From: Cycas panzhihuaensis
Lineage: Eukaryota > Cycadophyta
DNA length: 64,000 nucleotides
Direction: 5' to 3'
Assembly: GCA_023213395.1 (NCBI GenBank)
Contig: CM041465.1
Coordinates: 72,547,741 to 72,611,740, forward strand
Shown piece by piece: positions 15,661 to 27,052 of this stretch (its first letter is position 1; the number at the start of each line of letters is the position of its first letter). A program made the translations under genes and the position numbers. The notes beneath the pieces were generated by a model. It was not told where the DNA came from, did no database searches, and saw only the letters and a list, made by a program, of their open reading frames with translations.

Positions 15661-16610
15661 AAATGTACTTACTTTAAATTCCAATCTTATCTTACACTTG
15701 TCTATTTCTTTTGGAAGTTTCCTTATTCATCTTAATTGTCCAAATTCTATAGCCTCAAAAAATCTCTCACCATTTATATAACAAGATCATATAATAGAAT
15801 TTAAATATAAGACCCTAAATCCCCAACCCTTAGTAGGCAAAATTCTTGTTCCACTTGAGATACCTCTTAAACTCTCATTCCTTAAGAAATATATTATTCA
15901 CCATTCCCATATTCCCTATCTTTACCCCTTATTTTAACAAACTTCAACCTATAGTATTATTATTATACTCTCTACAAAACAATAACCCCTCTTCATTTAT
16001 ATTTCAACTCACTTTACCACCAACCTTCTTACCCCCTAGCATGTTTTCCCCTTAGCCCTTTCAATTACTTGACAAATCCCTTTCACATACCCATGTCAAA
16101 ATCCCTTTCTTATAAATAACACCTAACTCTTATCCCGTACACATTCCCTTTAATCCTCCCAAACCCTAAGCTTACTTGTAGATTCATTTACCTTTCATTT
16201 AGTATGGCATCATCTTCATTATCCACAAGTTCCTTTTGTCCATCTCTTATCTAACCTACCTTTCCTATATCATATTCCCTTATCAAATCCCCACATATGC
16301 TACCTCCTAGCCTTCCCCCTGATATATCTCATCGATACCCTATGTTCTTCTTATGTTTCACTTCATTTTCCTTAATATATACTGACCTAAAAATTCCATC
16401 ATGCCAACTATCCCTCTTATGTGATATCCCTCATCGTTTTCTTATTAACCTTCTATCTCACTCGTGTTAATTTCCATCCAAACTTACCTCACCACCCTTG
16501 CTTTTAAATTTCTTATTCTTAAAATTTCTTGTATTAGTTTCCCCAATATCATCCCCATAATTCATATTCTTTTTTTACACTCCCTTATTTCCCCTTTGAG
16601 GATAACTATA
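15661..16610. other. Pyrimidine-rich, G-poor segment inside element D
   Basis: Roughly 0.95 kb in which the plus strand is dominated by C and T with very few G residues (for example no G in 15961-16020). No coding frame is convincing on either strand. It may be the long untranslated tail of element D. Confidence 0.7.
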
Positions 16611-16964
16611 AATGGATACAATATATAAATGGAATGTAGAACCTTAAGCAAGTTGAAGTCGCTACACATAGGCCCTTGGATCATTCAAGTGTAAAGTGTC
16701 ATACAAAAACCACCTTAAATAGAACACTACCACAAATGGGATACATACATATTGCTTTAAGAAAATGACATAAAAGTGGATCCAACACCTATGATATTTT
16801 AGCCTTAACAAGTGGTGGATTGAAAGCATACATTGCATCTTCCACACTTATAGACAACAGCAAGCAAGAAAGTACCTACCTTGAATTCACAACTAACAAA
16901 TAGCAATACTTCAAAGGCGAAATATCTTATGATGGATAAAGTATCTTCTAATGGAGGGAGGAAT

Positions 16965-17292
16965 TGTAGTAATTCTAATACTTTTAATAATAAATAGAAA
17001 TCAAAATATTATTATTATTAAGTCAATAATAATAATAATAATAATATTAAAGCTCATTAAAGAAGACCTCTAATTCATTTATTTATGCTTATTCTTTTAT
17101 TATAATGAATTAAATATCCTATTATTTTGGCACTCCAATGCCCAGGGCAAATCTACCATGTCAACTTTCTTGTTTATTGTTGAATTATTACCATACTTAT
17201 TATGCATCAATCTGTTGTGCTTTCTAAATTAGTTTATTACAGATCTAATAAGCTATTAAATATCATATTGTTTATTTTTCAAGCATGCTTCA
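16965..17292 (+). repeat. 3' LTR of element D
   Basis: Starts TGTAGTAATTC after a purine-rich tract and ends CATGCTTCA. It is about 40 bp shorter than its partner, mostly through differences in the ATT/ACT tracts. It is followed by the target duplication aactc. Confidence 0.82.
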
Positions 17293-17297
17293 AACTC

Positions 17298-18422
17298 CCC
17301 CAAAAAGATTCATTAAATTTCTATATAAACCCTTATCTACATGGGACAAAGTGTTAAAAATTGTCGTTAATAACTTTTGGTTTGACATTATCTGATAGCT
17401 TATATAGGCATCTTGAAGACCATCATTCCTCTTCCTCCCTTCTTATTCCACTCAAATTTATAACAAATCATAGGAGGAGCACCACTGGGAATCTACCATC
17501 CAGTTAGCAATATTAGAGAAGAGGGGAGAAGATAACCATCAAACTACCACCACTAAATATTTTTATATAATCATTACATTTCATTGTCGTGCATTGTAAT
17601 CGTTCCTTTATCAATTAAATTTGCCTAAATTTCTATTAGTTGTTGCTTATTTTCTAAGCGTTATAATTAAGTTATTTGCTTGACCTTCTAAGAGACACAA
17701 TATTCCCTTTCATGTATAGTAATCTTTTTGTGTTTGTATAGTAGATATCTATTATCTACAAGACATGAACTTGTGTATCAAGGCCATATCAACCACCATC
17801 AAATTAACTAAGAGTACATTTCCCAATAGGTGACCTAACCTCTAATTAGATAAATACCCTTGTTTTACTACTTTCAAATTCCATTGTTGCTTGCATGCAT
17901 TTTCATTTCCTTATTCACTTACGTGCTTTCTCCTCCTTCCTCCCATGGACCCATCAATCCATTTAAATTATCATGTTCTTGAATAGTCGTTTTCTTTAAC
18001 TCTTTTGTCTATGTCTTCTTCCACATTCACTTTATAAGAGCTATTAATGCTCACTCTAAAAGCTCTAACATCATCATTAGTATTCGCTTTATTAATATTA
18101 CTCGTTTGGCTCTTCTACAAGAGCCATTTTCTATATTAAACTCACTAGAGCTACTAAAGTTCACTCTAAAAGCTCTAGTGCTCTCAATAGCAATCACCTA
18201 ACCAAACGATTTTATTCCTTTGGCACCCTTCTAAGTACCTTCTTCCATATTAGGCTTAAAAGAGCTACCAAAGTTCATTCTGGAAACTCCAATATAAATA
18301 AAACATTATTTCCAACACTATTTATTGTCCTTAAACATCTTCATATTACTTCATTAACCATTTTTTTACCACTTAAATACATTGTGCTTAGAATTATCCC
18401 AATGTGTACTTTATAATGCTCC
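17298..18422. repeat. Unassigned stretch with a degenerate ~110-bp tandem repeat
   Basis: 17298-17950 holds no recognised coding sequence and could be part of an LTR or leader. From about 17990 to 18370 there are three diverged units of about 110-114 bp, recognisable by AGAGCTAYYAAWGYTCAYTCT starts at 18037, 18147 and 18261. Confidence 0.6.
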
Positions 18423-18436
18423 ATCTTTATTATAGC

Positions 18437-18604
18437 TAGGTCGGGTGCTAAGGCACACTGGTAGATATCTAACTTACAGTGTTTTTAGTCCCAGATTCAA
18501 CCTTCACAAGGGGTTGTATGGGAGGACTAGATGAAAGCATGACAAACCCCGACAAACAGAAATTTGATTCCATCTGCTTAGTACATATCGTCAAAAAAAA
18601 AAAA
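18437..18604 (+). mobile_element. tRNA-derived SINE
   Basis: About 168 bp with an internal A box (GGCACACTGGTAGA, 18452-18465), a decayed B box (AGATTCAACC, 18493-18502) about 41 bp downstream, and a terminal A tract (18593-18605). It is flanked by the target duplication ATCTTTATTATAGC (18423-18436) / ATCTTTATTATGGC (18605-18618), 13 of 14 bases identical. The B-box differences from GGTTCGAANCC are transitions typical of methylation decay. It would have been transcribed by RNA polymerase III and moved by LINE machinery. Confidence 0.88.
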
Positions 18605-18618
18605 ATCTTTATTATGGC

Positions 18619-19986
18619 CATTACAATATATAACGTTATTTTCAACCAAAACATTATACAAAAAAAATCTATCAAATAAAATATCATGTTCTCCATACCA
18701 TAATGGTGAAAGAAAATACATCAAGACATAACATTCTCTTAAAATTTTTCATTCATACCATCTTAAAATGTGGATCATTATTTCCAACATAAGCAACTCC
18801 ACATATTTATATTCTTGCCCTTCTTAATCCCATTACCTTCTTACTATTCAACATATTATATTTTTTTTATTTTTAATTGTGTGCATATTTGAGCATCTAT
18901 CACATGTTTTTGGTCTTCCAAGTTGTACTTACTAGCCCAAGCAACATGTAAAAATGAATTATTGCTTCAAACAATCTATATAATTACATGCTCATTTAAA
19001 TTTAATAGTGAGAATCAATTAGCGACTTATGTATATTAGCTCTTATTTCTAGCTTGGTGTGTATTGACAAAAACAATCTATATAGTTGCACGACCATGTA
19101 AATTTAATAGTGAGAATAACTAAAAATAAAAAACTAATATGGATATGAAATAGATGCTCACTACTAAATTTTATTAATCTCACAATTTAAACAGAGTGTT
19201 TCAAGCAATATAATTGAATTATTTGTATCCAACACAAAAATCTTCCTTACTAGGCAACTAGATAAAAATATGAAGAAGAGCAAAATGTAACCATAAGAAG
19301 GGTAACTCTTCAAACTTTAAAGCTAGAGCGTAGTTTGAAGAAAATCTTTCTCAAACTCCAAATCCAACCTAAAAAGAAAGAAATTGTGAAAAAATTTTAG
19401 AAAAGAACAAATCTACCTGCCATAATCTCTATTGTATCTTCTTCAAATCCTTTCTCTTTCCATAGTAGTACATGTATTAAATAATTACCACAACACCACT
19501 CTCTTAATAATACTTTTCATGGTTAAATTTCATATAATAATTTGCACATAATAAAATCTCACTCATTTTTTATTTTATACATAATAAATTTAATTAACTA
19601 AATATAACACATTGTTATGTATGTATGTGTATATATATACAGTACTATTATAATATTATTATTATTAGAGACAAATCCTATATGATCACTAGCATGTGGG
19701 AAATGTGATATACAAAAGTAGACAAGTAGATCCTCAATCCAATGTAATATAAGATAAATAAATTCACATGATAAAATACAATATTAACTAGATGATAAAT
19801 CATAATATATATCTACTTAATAAAAGAGTAAAATATACTTCAAGTTCCAAGACTGAAGGCAAGAAGCCTAAATTTTGGGAAGTAGAAATATTTGATTCCC
19901 ATTAAAATACTTAGTGATCACTAATCTTAGACAAATAATAGTACAATCTAAAAATATATGAGTTGAATTTAGAACAAATCTTAGGG
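18619..19986. other. Unassigned AT-rich stretch with local repeats
   Basis: No gene or element domain recognised. It contains a two-unit degenerate repeat of 102-bp period (ACAATCTATATARTTRCA at 18971 and 19073) and short TA/ATT microsatellites near 19625-19670. Confidence 0.5.
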
Positions 19987-20445
19987 TGTTAGAATCATAA
20001 TGATCCTAAATTATTATTATTATTATTATTATTATTAAGTTAATATTTTTTAAAAATTATTATTATTATAAAGTCAACCCATAAAGTGGCTTATGTTAAC
20101 ACATATAAATAGGGGACACACTAATTTAATGATGTATGATTTATTATTACATTTTATAATTAGACTAATATATATTATTTCATCACTTTACTGCTTGAGA
20201 AACCATTAATCTACTATAGTTTACTATTTTATTTTTTTATTTAGACATTTATGTGATTAGATCTAAATTTGTTGAAGTATATCTATATTACTACTACTAT
20301 ATTATTGAATACTTGTTATTTATTACTAGATAATAATTTAGGTATGCTATATTTTGGTATTATAGCCACATAAGGTTGGATTCAAAGTGTGTGAACTTGT
20401 TCACCTTATCTGCAGGTTTATATAAGTGGGTATGTTGTAGTTTCA
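19987..20445 (+). repeat. 5' LTR of an LTR element (12k/20k family)
   Basis: Starts TGTTAGAATC and ends GTTTCA. It is followed by a primer site TGGTATAAGAGC (20447-20458; one mismatch to the tRNA-iMet end), which marks it as a 5' LTR. It contains (ATT)n tracts and an ATATAAATAGGGG TATA-like box. It is related to 12051-12490 (inverted) and more distantly to the LTRs of element D. Confidence 0.8.
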
Positions 20446-20458
20446 TTGGTATAAGAGC

Positions 20459-20855
20459 ATTACCCAAGTAGAGGAGAGGTTACTATTAGGGTTTTCAACC
20501 AGTAGAAGATGCCACTTACCATTAAAGAGTGTATTATGAGGAGGTGAATAAGCCATTCATTGATGATTGAAAAGAGGCCATCATGCATGGGATTATTTGT
20601 CATTATGAACATCTAATCATTGTATATTTGCATGATAGGGTCTTATACCACTATTATTTAATTGGTCTCCCCCATATTTTGATTATATGATCCACCATCT
20701 TTATGTTGGAAGATAAATCAGAGTGCAGAGTAGAGTAGGTATGTAATAATCATTCCATCTTGAGAAACACAAGTGAAAATATCATATTAATCAAGTCATT
20801 GTTAAAAGCATACATCAAATCTCCAATTGTTGGTGGTGTCTAAAGACACCAGGGA
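20459..20855 (+). other. Leader/interior of the 20k LTR element
   Basis: Sequence downstream of the primer site with no convincing open frame. It is cut at about 20856 by element I. No 3' LTR partner is found in the plus orientation. Confidence 0.45.
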
Positions 20856-23429
20856 TGAATAATCCCAAAAATATATAGTTGTGAGGGAGGATGGAAACCT
20901 GCTTAACCTTCAAAATTTTAAAAATAATAAATAATATATAACTAAATATAAAATTAACCTTACCTAACTTACCTTAATATGTGTGCATTCATATGTTCAA
21001 AAGGTATGAGTGGGGTGATGAGTATTAACACTAGCAAACTCCCCCTTAATGTTCATCACCATCATTCTTCATTTGTCCTTGAATTTATGCTACCTATACT
21101 TAAAAATAACTTTTAAAATTTATTCTTTAGCTTGATAGTCAACATGCTTAATGTAATCAATAGCAAATTGCTTTGTCGTTCTTTCAACAAAATGTGTCTT
21201 TCTAATATTGTGTAATGAGAGTAGCTTCCAAGTAGGTGTTGTAAATGTAGCTTGATTTGAATGAATGGAAATAACTTTATTGTGATCTTTGACCTTCACT
21301 TGAGTTGAGATTATGATACATAACATCTTATCAAATGTGACATTAGAATCATTATTTTCATTGAAAACTATACTAGTACAAAAAACATTAGACTTTTCTT
21401 CATGTGATACATACTATATTATATGTCTCATAAGAAAAATGTTATCAATGTGGTTAATAATATTAAAATCTAGGGAATCTCTCCTATAAAGCAAATCTAA
21501 TGTATTTCATACTAATTTAGATGTAGTCATTTCTAAAAAATTAGAAAATACATTATCATCGATGCTACAAAATAAAAGTGCAAGGGTTTCATTGTCCTTT
21601 TTCAAGTCTTCTTTATTGTTTAGTTCGTATCTCTTCTTGATATACTTCTAAAGGTTATTTGAGATTAGGTATACTTTCATAATGGTCCTTAAAAATTAAA
21701 AATCATTACCATTAAGTACTAGAAAACTAATATTGTTTGAATTCATTTTCATTATATAAATTCTTTAGTACACAATTAATAATATGGATTTTAATGAATG
21801 AGTAATCTTCAAGTGAATGTACGATGAAAGACTTTATAAAGTTACAATGATTATAAGTAAAAGGTGATCAACATACTTTTCTTCTTTTATTCAAGAAATA
21901 AAAATAACTCAAAATAAATCTTTTAAGTAAGATAAAATATGAAGATTAAACTTTCATGAATTGAAAAACTTCCTTCAAATGAAAATGTGATACAAACTTT
22001 ATTCAAATCATAATAAAGGAAGTAAATAGATTAGTGATACTCCTCTTCTTCAAATAAACCAAGGAACATAAGCTAGTATGCAAACTAGTATCTTCAAATT
22101 GATATATTTATAGGAAAGACAAGAAACCATATGCTCCTTTTGAATGCAATATAATAAGAAATCCTTTAATGCTTTGAATGTCAACTAGCTTTTGAGACAA
22201 ATAATCAATGAAATTTTGTAACTAAACTTTGTAGCTTTCAAGTTAAAAAAGAAATTAAAGCCTTTGATTAAAAAATAAAATGATTTCTTATCTAATATGT
22301 AAGACAATATAAGTGCTAAATTATTCCTCTATAAAGCAAGAATAACTATATGAAGCTTGAAATTTATAAATAGAATATATAATTAAAGTGATTAAAAATA
22401 CCAAAAAAATGTATGTATTCATTTGATAATGAAGAAATGAAACAGATTCAATGTAGATAGTACTCATTTGATGATTTTGTAGCACATAGGTTACTTGAAG
22501 CTTTAGGTGCTAAAAATGATATCAATTGGCTGCAAAATAGATTAGAATATATACAAAAACTAATAATAACTCCAAAAATTGATTAGCAATAAACAATGCT
22601 TAAAATATAATCATTTTAAATAATGAAATACTCAAAAAAAATTATAAAACAAGTATGTCTATGACTGAACTGGAACCTCAACTTAATCAACTTTAAAAAC
22701 CTATAAAATGATGTCAAAATATAATAAAACTAATTCCAACTTGAAGTACTCTGAAATACCTTTCTAACAAATCTTGTGGTTTAAAAATCAAAGTTGAAAT
22801 GACAAAGTTATTGTAGAAAATATAAGCAGGTCTCTTTATGGCTAATAGAGTAACAACTGAAAAAAAAGGGTCAATTTGACCATTTAAAACTTAGCTGAAA
22901 CAAGTTCAAATTTAACAAGTAATAATACCACACTACAATGATCTAAAATATTGTCCTAATGAGACCAGTTTCACTAAAAATTGATGTGCTAATGACAAGT
23001 TACAATATTAAATATATCAGGGTCTCTTAAGGTAAAATATATAAAAAAAAAACTTAATAAAACAAATTAGCCCCTTTTAAAAGATAGGGTGCACGATCAT
23101 ATAGAGTAAATTTAAACCAAAACTCATATCTCTGTGAGGGTAGAAGACCTCCAACACTCAGCAAATGCTCATCTATGGTTGAAGGCACCCAAGGTCAAAA
23201 AAATATCTTTAAAAAGTCAAAAACAACCTCTTAATATGCTTGAAAGTTTAATAACCCCAAAAATATATAGTTGTGAGGGAGAAGGGAAACCTTCTCAACC
23301 TCCAAAATTTAAACAATAATAAAATAATATATAACTAAATATAAAGTTAACATTACCTAACTTACCTTAACATATGTACATTCACATGTGTAAAAGGTAG
23401 GAGTGGGGTGATGAGCATTAACCCTAACA
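20856..23429 (-). mobile_element. Short non-autonomous copia element I
   Basis: Two similar terminal repeats (about 20856-21036 and 23241-23429) bracket 2.2 kb on the minus strand. A polypurine tract (AAGGGGGAGTT, complement of 21037-21047) lies inside the left repeat, so the element runs right to left. The interior encodes a copia UBN2-type gag near 21420-21750 (KVYLISNNL, FCSIDDNVFSNFL, minus strand) preceded by a 1.5-kb leader. RT, integrase and protease are not visible. The left repeat end and target duplication are unclear, so the boundaries are approximate. Confidence 0.65.
21340..21760 (-). pseudogene. Copia gag relic of element I
   Basis: The minus-strand frame begins near 21750 (MNSNNISFLVLNGN) and continues with KVYLISNNL, LKKDNETLALLFCSIDD and FLEMTTSKLV, the layout of the copia gag UBN2 family. 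Two Trp codons appear as stops. No zinc knuckle follows. Confidence 0.7.
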
Positions 23430-24536
23430 TGTTGAAGTAGTCATCTATTGATTAAGAGCTTATCTAATGGAATGTAGTGTGTTTGATGTATCAAATTTTG
23501 ATTGCTTCTCCCCTATATGGATTCTATAATAATTATAACAAGAACAACAAAATGCTAAAATTACATAACTTTTGTTATACCCATCTAATTTTAATGATCT
23601 TACTACCCATTTAAAGGAAATTTTAGTGATCTTACCATCTTATTCTTGGTAATTATTGTATCTATTTACTTTGGAATGTAAAAATCTAATTTATATCCTC
23701 TTTTTTATTTTTTGAATTATTGGGTTAGGGTATTTTTGCCAATTATTGCATCTATTTACTTTAACATTTAAAAATCTAATTCATATCTTACATGTATTTC
23801 TTTGCTAAATTATTGGGTTGGGTCTACACTAAGGATCCTTATTCATCCAACTTTGGTAAGAAAGTTTGGGGGATGATATCTTCTCTAATATGTTTTTTAA
23901 AATATGATACATGGAATATATTATATATCCTATTGTCTAATAGGTTTTGAGCTAATCTACTACTCCATTGATCCTCGTTTGTACTTGTAATCATCTAGAT
24001 AACTTGGGTTGGAGTTTATGCTTATCAAATTTCTTCATGGAAGTTTGTTAATGAGGCTATAGTCTCATAAATACCTAATCACGCATCGTAAATTATCTTC
24101 TAAGTGACATAGATCATGATGCTATTTCATTTTATTCCTCATTATAAAGATGTCTTCTATTTCTTTTATTTATTGCTTTATAGTTAGGGCCTTAAACTAT
24201 GTAATAGTATGGATTATTAATGGTGGATTATGCCGATAAAATAATTTTAATGGTGACATTTAAATTTTCATGTGGTATATGATATTATACCATTATTCTA
24301 CCAAATATATCCACTTATGTCAATCTGACTTTTTATCTTATGTAAAACACCTAAGGTATCCTTCCAATATTTATTTGCTACTTCTATTTATCTATATATT
24401 TAAGGGTGTTATGTAATATTCATAACTAATTTAGCCCCCACTAAGTTGAATGTAGCTTTCTAGAAGTTATTAATAAATTTTGAATCATGATCACTCCCAA
24501 TAACATTAGAGAAACTAGGTAATTAATGAATTTCTT
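23430..24536 (-). pseudogene. Gypsy2 relic, left half: integrase C-part and beyond
   Basis: Minus-strand gypsy integrase. SNVIGSDHDSKF (catalytic Asp box) lies near 24480-24530. A decayed HPQTDGQTE signature near 24390-24410 reads HP*IYR*IE. Then EVANKYWKDTLG leads into a post-integrase region down to about 23830, where PPNFLTKVG-like text marks the chromodomain-proximal part. An LTR element splits it from the rest of integrase at 26484-26718. Confidence 0.83.
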
Positions 24537-24616
24537 TATTGTGATCCTCCACCACATGAGGTTACTCTTATTGTAATTATCCCATATACATAAGTCCAAG
24601 AGATGGTAATTATATA

Positions 24617-24701
<85 letters not shown>

Positions 24702-26483
24702 TTATTTCTATTTCTCTATGATTATTAATTATAAGATTAGGTCTATAATAATTGGTATCAGAGCGGTGATTTGAGAGGTGTCATCAAATATTTAAAAGCA
24801 TATTCAGGAGAATAAATATTAAAATTTCTAAAAAGTAATGGCTAATTTGAGATGAAATGGCCCATCCTATAAATGTTTAGTGGTCACACTATAGATTTTG
24901 GGGTGAAAGTACAAAAATTACAGCAAAATTAATTTTGGCCTCCACTTTTGTCATCGTATTTCTAGGACAAATTTTCTATCTCAACTTTTGGCTACAAGTA
25001 TCCAAATGACCTCATTTTTTTTTAATTATGTATATTTTTTAATTTATTTTCTAATGGAAGTAGTTTGAAGTTAATTAGAATTTATAGTAGAAAGTTATTA
25101 ATATTTTACTAGTAAGTACTATTGTAGTCCCTAAAAAGCCTAATAGTAAAATTCTTAAAAGGTTCATAACTTTTGTTTTAGATATCAAAATTTAATTTCA
25201 TCTAAATCACTAGAATTATATTTTATAGGTTATGATTTTATGTATTTTTGAGCTATATTTTTTTCAAAAATAAAATTTTAAATTTAAGGGTTTCATATCA
25301 TAATTTTATTAGTCGTTTGTACTTTGGTCATAAAACCATTGTTCTTGAGGCCTAATATTTTTTTTAAATCAAAATTAGGGGATAACTAGCTATAAACACC
25401 CCCTAATCTCTCTTACATATATGTTATTATAGCTATGAAAAGGCCCATACCATACATCTTTAATGCAGATGAGACTCTTTCTATAGATAATTAGGTTACA
25501 GATATGCATGTATATTTATTATCACTTGATGATAAATACCACAAAAATAAAGAGACGACTAAAGTAGCCTTATTGTATCTATAAGGAAAGGCTTACCTTT
25601 AGTTTAAGGATTGGTATAGCATAGTTGGTCTATTTAATATATTTTATTAGCTAATAATAACTATTTGTATAAAATATAATGATTCTTGGTGGTAAGAAAT
25701 GTAAAGCCTTTAGCAAGATAAACATGGAGCTCATCAAATAATTCAGAGTTATAATCATAAGATGGAATAAGGAATTCTCCCTACTCTACAAAGTTAAGAA
25801 TAAAATAAAGATAATAAGGGAGGAAAGAAATGTCAAGAGTAAGTAATAGAAGTTGTTTGTCATCCCACACTATTAGTTACACCTAAGGATAAGGAAGAAA
25901 AGGCATCATCAATTGTTAAAAGATAAACTAAAGCAAGACCATATTAGCATCCACATTATCAAAAGACCCAGCACAATAAGACTTATTAAGCAAGGTTCTC
26001 ATCAACTACATACACTAGGCAAGCACAACATTTGAGCTTAAGGTTTCAACATTACAAATATCCAAAGCATATCAAAGGTGTATCAAAATCTACTTAGAAT
26101 TGATAAATCCTTATTTCATATGCAACTTTTCTAACAACCTTTATAAGAGTTATCAATTAAATAATAGTAAGAAGAGGTGGTTACATATATCATTATATCA
26201 AGATGCTTCAAGGTCAGAGCATTTTAGTGGGGAGTACATGTTATGATCCTCCACCATATGAGTTTACTCTTATTGTAATTATCCCACATGCATAAGTCCA
26301 AGAGATGAGTAGTCTTAGTAGCCCCATATATATGTATGTAATGTATGAGTGGGATCATCATTAAATATTTTATGATCTTATGTTAATGAATATTCTTTAG
26401 AACTTCATCTCCTTTATCTTCTATTTATCATTTTGTCTTTCTATTTATCTATGTTGAATGGTTACAGGAATAAGTATATTATA
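24537..26483 (+). mobile_element. Gag-only LTR element inside gypsy2 integrase
   Basis: A 1.95-kb LTR element. 5' LTR about 24537-24751, perfect primer site TGGTATCAGAGC (24753-24764), 3' LTR about 26239-26483 preceded by a purine-rich stretch (AGTGGGGAGTACA). LTR starts are TATTGTGATCC and TGTTATGATCC; the ends align over about 46 bp. The 1.5-kb interior has a gag-like frame near 25430-25650 (VALLYL*GKAYL*FKDWYS) and a His/Lys-rich tail, with no pol. It splits the gypsy2 integrase within a KEI/KDI codon stretch. The target duplication is ambiguous (tcttt). Confidence 0.8.
24616..24696. repeat. TA microsatellite in the LTR
   Basis: A run of TA dinucleotides within the 5' LTR of the gag-only element. 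It is absent from the 3' LTR, so it expanded after insertion. Confidence 0.95.
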
Positions 26484-26718
26484 TCTTTTGGAAAGGTATA
26501 TATTACTTGGCTTGCCTTAAAAGTTGTTTGTATTCCCTTCAAATGTGCATACTTTATAAATCTATTAACAACCATAAATATTACATTTTTCTCCTCTGAG
26601 TTTAGCAAGTTAGTAATAATATCCATTGATATTTCTTTCTATTTTCTTTCAAGAATATATAATGGTTGAAGGAGACCTAGGATCTTAATTATCTCATATG
26701 TGTTTCTCTAGCAAGTGT
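26484..26718 (-). pseudogene. Gypsy2 integrase N-terminal part
   Basis: The minus-strand frame reads C*RNTYEIIK, then GLLQPLYILER, KEISMD, VVNRFIKYAH and TTFKASQV. This is the zinc-binding tail and start of the core of a gypsy integrase. It breaks off at the F LTR (26719) exactly where the fragment ending at 9642 (IECD) would continue it. Confidence 0.85.
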
Positions 26719-27040
26719 TGTTAACTATTAGTGTTTATTTACAGCTCATAATCTTGGGTTATAAGCCTCCCCTTTAATATTTATATTATATTAGTGAATT
26801 TCATATTAATATAAGTGATGAGTTATTAGGGATTACAACTCTTACTTCATATGTGTCATTTAGTTAGGATTAACATTCTATTTTGGTGTTGTATTTATGT
26901 ATGCATAGTGCATTATAAATATTGTAATGAGAGAATATTATGGTTAAGATTGTGTTAATTAATTTAAAAGCAATTTTCATTTTTATTGATAGTTAATTCC
27001 TTGATTTTAGTTTATTCATTATATGCTTTGTTGTTTAGCA
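26719..27040 (+). repeat. 5' LTR of copia F
   Basis: A 322-bp LTR, TGTTAACT...GTTTAGCA, the same family and orientation as 9317-9641. It is followed at once by a primer site TGGTATCAAAGA (27041-27052), so it is a 5' LTR. Left flank agtgt resembles the right flank actat at 9642-9646 if both derive from agtat. Confidence 0.9.
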
Positions 27041-27052
27041 TGGTATCAAAGA
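27041..27052 (+). promoter_or_regulatory. Primer-binding site of copia F
   Basis: TGGTATCAAAGA, complementary to the 3' end of initiator tRNA-Met with two transitions, directly after the LTR. Confidence 0.85.

Larger units (their letters stand above)
13617..17292 (+). mobile_element. Non-autonomous LTR element D (gag-only)
   Basis: It is bounded by LTRs 13617-13983 and 16965-17292 and flanked by gactc (13612-13616) and aactc (17293-17297), a 5-bp target duplication with one change. A degenerate primer site (TAGTATCAAGG) lies at about 13987. A polypurine stretch (GGAGGGAGGA) precedes the 3' LTR. The 3-kb interior has a gag-like segment near 15265-15310 (PYLDGKAHEW) followed by a charged, coiled-coil-like frame to about 15660. 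No protease, RT or integrase is visible, so it would have relied on another element's enzymes. Confidence 0.8.

Noticed and set aside
18437-18604. A functional tRNA gene
   Set aside because: A and B boxes are present, but there is no cloverleaf-compatible sequence, and an A tail and target duplication show it is a SINE.
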